Below the pieces are notes generated by a model that saw nothing but the letters and a program-made list of their open reading frames with translations, searched no databases and was not told the origin of the DNA. Shown in pieces: positions 62,517-64,000 of a stretch of DNA of 64,000 bases. Every line of letters begins with the position of its first letter. Within the stretch, counting starts at the first letter, position 1. The stretch is from Methylophaga sp. (GTDB lineage: Bacteria > Pseudomonadota > Gammaproteobacteria > Nitrosococcales > Methylophagaceae). The stretch is taken from assembly GCA_020831825.1 (NCBI GenBank), contig JAFIFW010000018.1, forward strand, positions 1 through 64,000, in the 5' to 3' direction. The translations under genes and the position numbers were made by a program.

Positions 62517-62558
62517 TCAAGCCCCGAATATGGCTTCATATTCGGGGCTTGAGTTTTT
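62517..62558 (+). terminator. Rho-independent terminator of doxX-azoR-pirin
   Basis: A 16-bp perfect stem (62517-62532 with 62537-62552, CCCCGAATATG and its complement) around the loop GCTT, followed by GTTTTT-type run. As it is followed by the convergent porin gene, it may act for both sides. Confidence 0.95.
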
Positions 62559-62614
62559 CAGAGCCTGATCATTTTGCATCAATGTTCTGCGTGTAATGGT
62601 GCAAGGCTCAGAGA

Positions 62615-63931
62615 TTAAAACACCAACTGCCCGCGGATTTGCAGGGCTTTGGCCTGTTGATTGGCTTGTGCCGTCTGACTTAGCTCAACATTGTTGTAAT
62701 TAGCCATAAAACGCACCGATTGAGTGGCGTACCAGTTCAAGCCTACAGTCCATAACTCGGCTTTATTATCTGAACGCATGCCATTGTGTTGCCATTGAAG
62801 ATGGGCATCTGAATAACGTACCACCAGCTCAAAGGCACCATAACCACCTTCGTTGAGCGCTTGTGCCGGACGAATCCCACCGATACGACCTGTGGAGGCC
62901 TGATAATTGCGGCTTTCTCCAGTCAGCATGTAATTACCGGCAATCGTCCAGCCATGTTGCTGGCGATGCTGTCCTGCACTGTTGATCTGCTGTTGAAACC
63001 ATTCTGATTGCATGGACCACGGACCGCTAATATAGGCCGCTTCCAGTCCATAGGTTTGACTGCTTCGCACTGACTCCAGTCTGCTTTGGAAAAGATCTGC
63101 ACTGGCAATGCTGATTTCAGGTCGGCTGGACAAGGTCAGATCCCGGTATTGCCGTCCCCCATCTGAATGAGTTTTACGATAATTCTGGTAGTAGGAAGAC
63201 ATACCCAGATGTAGATGCTGCTGATCGCGACTGTAAGGAGCATAGCTCAGGCGAGAACCAACACCATAGCGACTGTCCTGATAATTCGCTCGGGATTCGC
63301 CCAGCCAACTGGCAGTCGCCCATGACCAGGATTGTCCACCACCCTTTAGGCTGAGTCCGTTTTGCCTGCCAGCGCTAAACAGATTACTGGGCAAGCTGCG
63401 TTCCATCAGACCTATATTGCCAATGCCGGTCAAGGCTTCCAGTCCGCTGGGCATCTTATGGCGGCCCAACGTGATATTGACTGCATCAAATCCCCTATAG
63501 CCAATAAACAGATCGGTTGCATTGATCTGATTGCCGGCAAAGTCAAATTCCAGTTTGTACTGCCAGTCATTATGAACATGTCCTTGCATACCCAGCCTGG
63601 CGTTACGGATTCGGGTACCTACCTCACGACTGTTTGAGGCTTGCTTGATCACCCCGTAATCGGTATGCAACCGACCTCCAATTCTGACGGCAAATGCCTG
63701 ATCAAGACTCTCAACAGTTAAGCCATTGGCATTCAGTGTGACCGTATCTGGATCTTTTGTGGGTTCAGCTGGGCTGACAGCCGCCTTCAGTTGTTGATAG
63801 TCGTGTGTTGAAAGGTTGCCGTTTTGGTGAAGTAATTCAATCAAACGACTGAGCTGCTGAGTTTCAGCCATGACGGGACTTGCTATTAACAAGCTGCCGA
63901 CAGCCAGGCTGGTCGAGATGAATCTGTTCAT
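62615..63931 (-). CDS. Phosphate-selective-porin-type outer membrane protein (OprO/OprP family)
   Basis: An outer-membrane beta-barrel of 438 residues. Signal peptide residues 1-22 (LAVGSLLIASPVMA). A short coiled-coil-like start (LSRLIELLHQNG, HDYQQLK) precedes the barrel; IGGRLHTDYGV, RIRNARLGMQGHVHNDWQYKLEFDF (in part) and FIGYRGFDAVNITLGRHKMPSGLEAL (in part) are typical of the OprO/OprP family, and it ends in Phe as barrel proteins do. Whether it moves phosphate is unknown; no pst genes are near. The start and upstream 69 bases are complete in the window. Confidence 0.93.
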   Translation of the reverse strand: MNRFISTSLAVGSLLIASPVMAETQQLSRLIELLHQNGNLSTHDYQQLKAAVSPAEPTKDPDTVTLNANGLTVESLDQAFAVRIGGRLHTDYGVIKQASNSREVGTRIRNARLGMQGHVHNDWQYKLEFDFAGNQINATDLFIGYRGFDAVNITLGRHKMPSGLEALTGIGNIGLMERSLPSNLFSAGRQNGLSLKGGGQSWSWATASWLGESRANYQDSRYGVGSRLSYAPYSRDQQHLHLGMSSYYQNYRKTHSDGGRQYRDLTLSSRPEISIASADLFQSRLESVRSSQTYGLEAAYISGPWSMQSEWFQQQINSAGQHRQQHGWTIAGNYMLTGESRNYQASTGRIGGIRPAQALNEGGYGAFELVVRYSDAHLQWQHNGMRSDNKAELWTVGLNWYATQSVRFMANYNNVELSQTAQANQQAKALQIRGQLVF

Positions 63932-64000
63932 ATGCGCTCCTTGATACTGCTGATATGTGTGCTGCAGGGTCAGTATAGGAAAGCAATTGCCTGTTCATCA

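Noticed and set aside
62615-63931. Phosphate-starvation porin
   Set aside because: The fold fits OprO/OprP, but there is no Pho box or pst neighbour, so the substrate was left open.

Overview
The window is ordinary chromosome of a gammaproteobacterium of roughly 50% GC. Conserved gene orders support this: gyrA-serC-pheA, icd close to nudJ-mnmA-hflD and purB, purN-purM-DUF2066-pgsA-like-perM-hda, and rpfE-like-recJ. The thiC-O-S-G-DE operon and the DUF2380/DUF3280-type periplasmic protein recall methylotrophs such as Methylophaga, but that placement is inference. I saw no tRNA, rRNA, prophage, transposase or true CRISPR array.

Layout. 1-545: a cluster of composite palindromic repeats. 0.7-1.8 kb: a periplasmic DUF2380-type protein and an Smr protein. 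1.9-7.5 kb: a TPP riboswitch and a five-gene thiamin operon. 7.5-14.9 kb: apt, an orphan PqiC-like lipoprotein, gyrA, serC, pheA, ispH and a DUF1244 protein. 15-22.4 kb: an accessory-looking redox and envelope-stress island. 22.5-28.3 kb: the pyruvate dehydrogenase operon aceE-aceF-lpdA, with a lipoylated E3. 28.3-31.5 kb: dam, argG and a diguanylate cyclase. 31.5-42.5 kb: nitroreductase, two small conserved genes, purB, acnB, a second repeat cluster, hflD, mnmA, nudJ, rluE, icd and slyD. 42.5-47.4 kb: a mutarotase, an erythromycin-esterase-family protein, an MFS carrier, mscL and a small membrane protein. 47.7-58.9 kb: UPF0210 plus its ACT partner, nudF, a DUF3108 protein, purN, purM, a DUF2066 protein, pgsA-like, perM, hda, rpfE-like and recJ. 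58.9-64 kb: a PNPOx-family protein, a LysR regulator facing doxX-azoR-pirin, and an OprO/OprP-type porin.

The most interesting part is 15-22.4 kb. On the plus strand a periplasmic thioredoxin, a CcdA-like electron carrier, an unknown membrane protein and a small zf-HC2 protein lie in a row. On the minus strand a TetR regulator is translationally coupled to an ECF sigma factor, followed by an AhpD-like protein and a membrane-anchored deiodinase-like redoxin. Beyond the TetR gene lies a short secreted peptide with five EGKCG motifs, resembling HvfA-type oxazolone/thioamide copper-binding RiPP precursors. It is followed by a DoxX protein of the HvfX kind and by MsrP-MsrQ. The usual maturase genes (DUF692/MNIO enzyme and HvfC partner) are not in the window. 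A GTAAC-N16-CGTCT element before the peptide gene looks like an ECF promoter, and a partial match with the same spacing lies before the thioredoxin gene. I infer one regulon that handles copper or oxidant stress in the periplasm.

The two repeat clusters (1-545 and 37579-37936) contain the same 76-77 bp double-hairpin element, but one mainly expands its right end in 29-bp steps and the other its left end in 22-bp steps.
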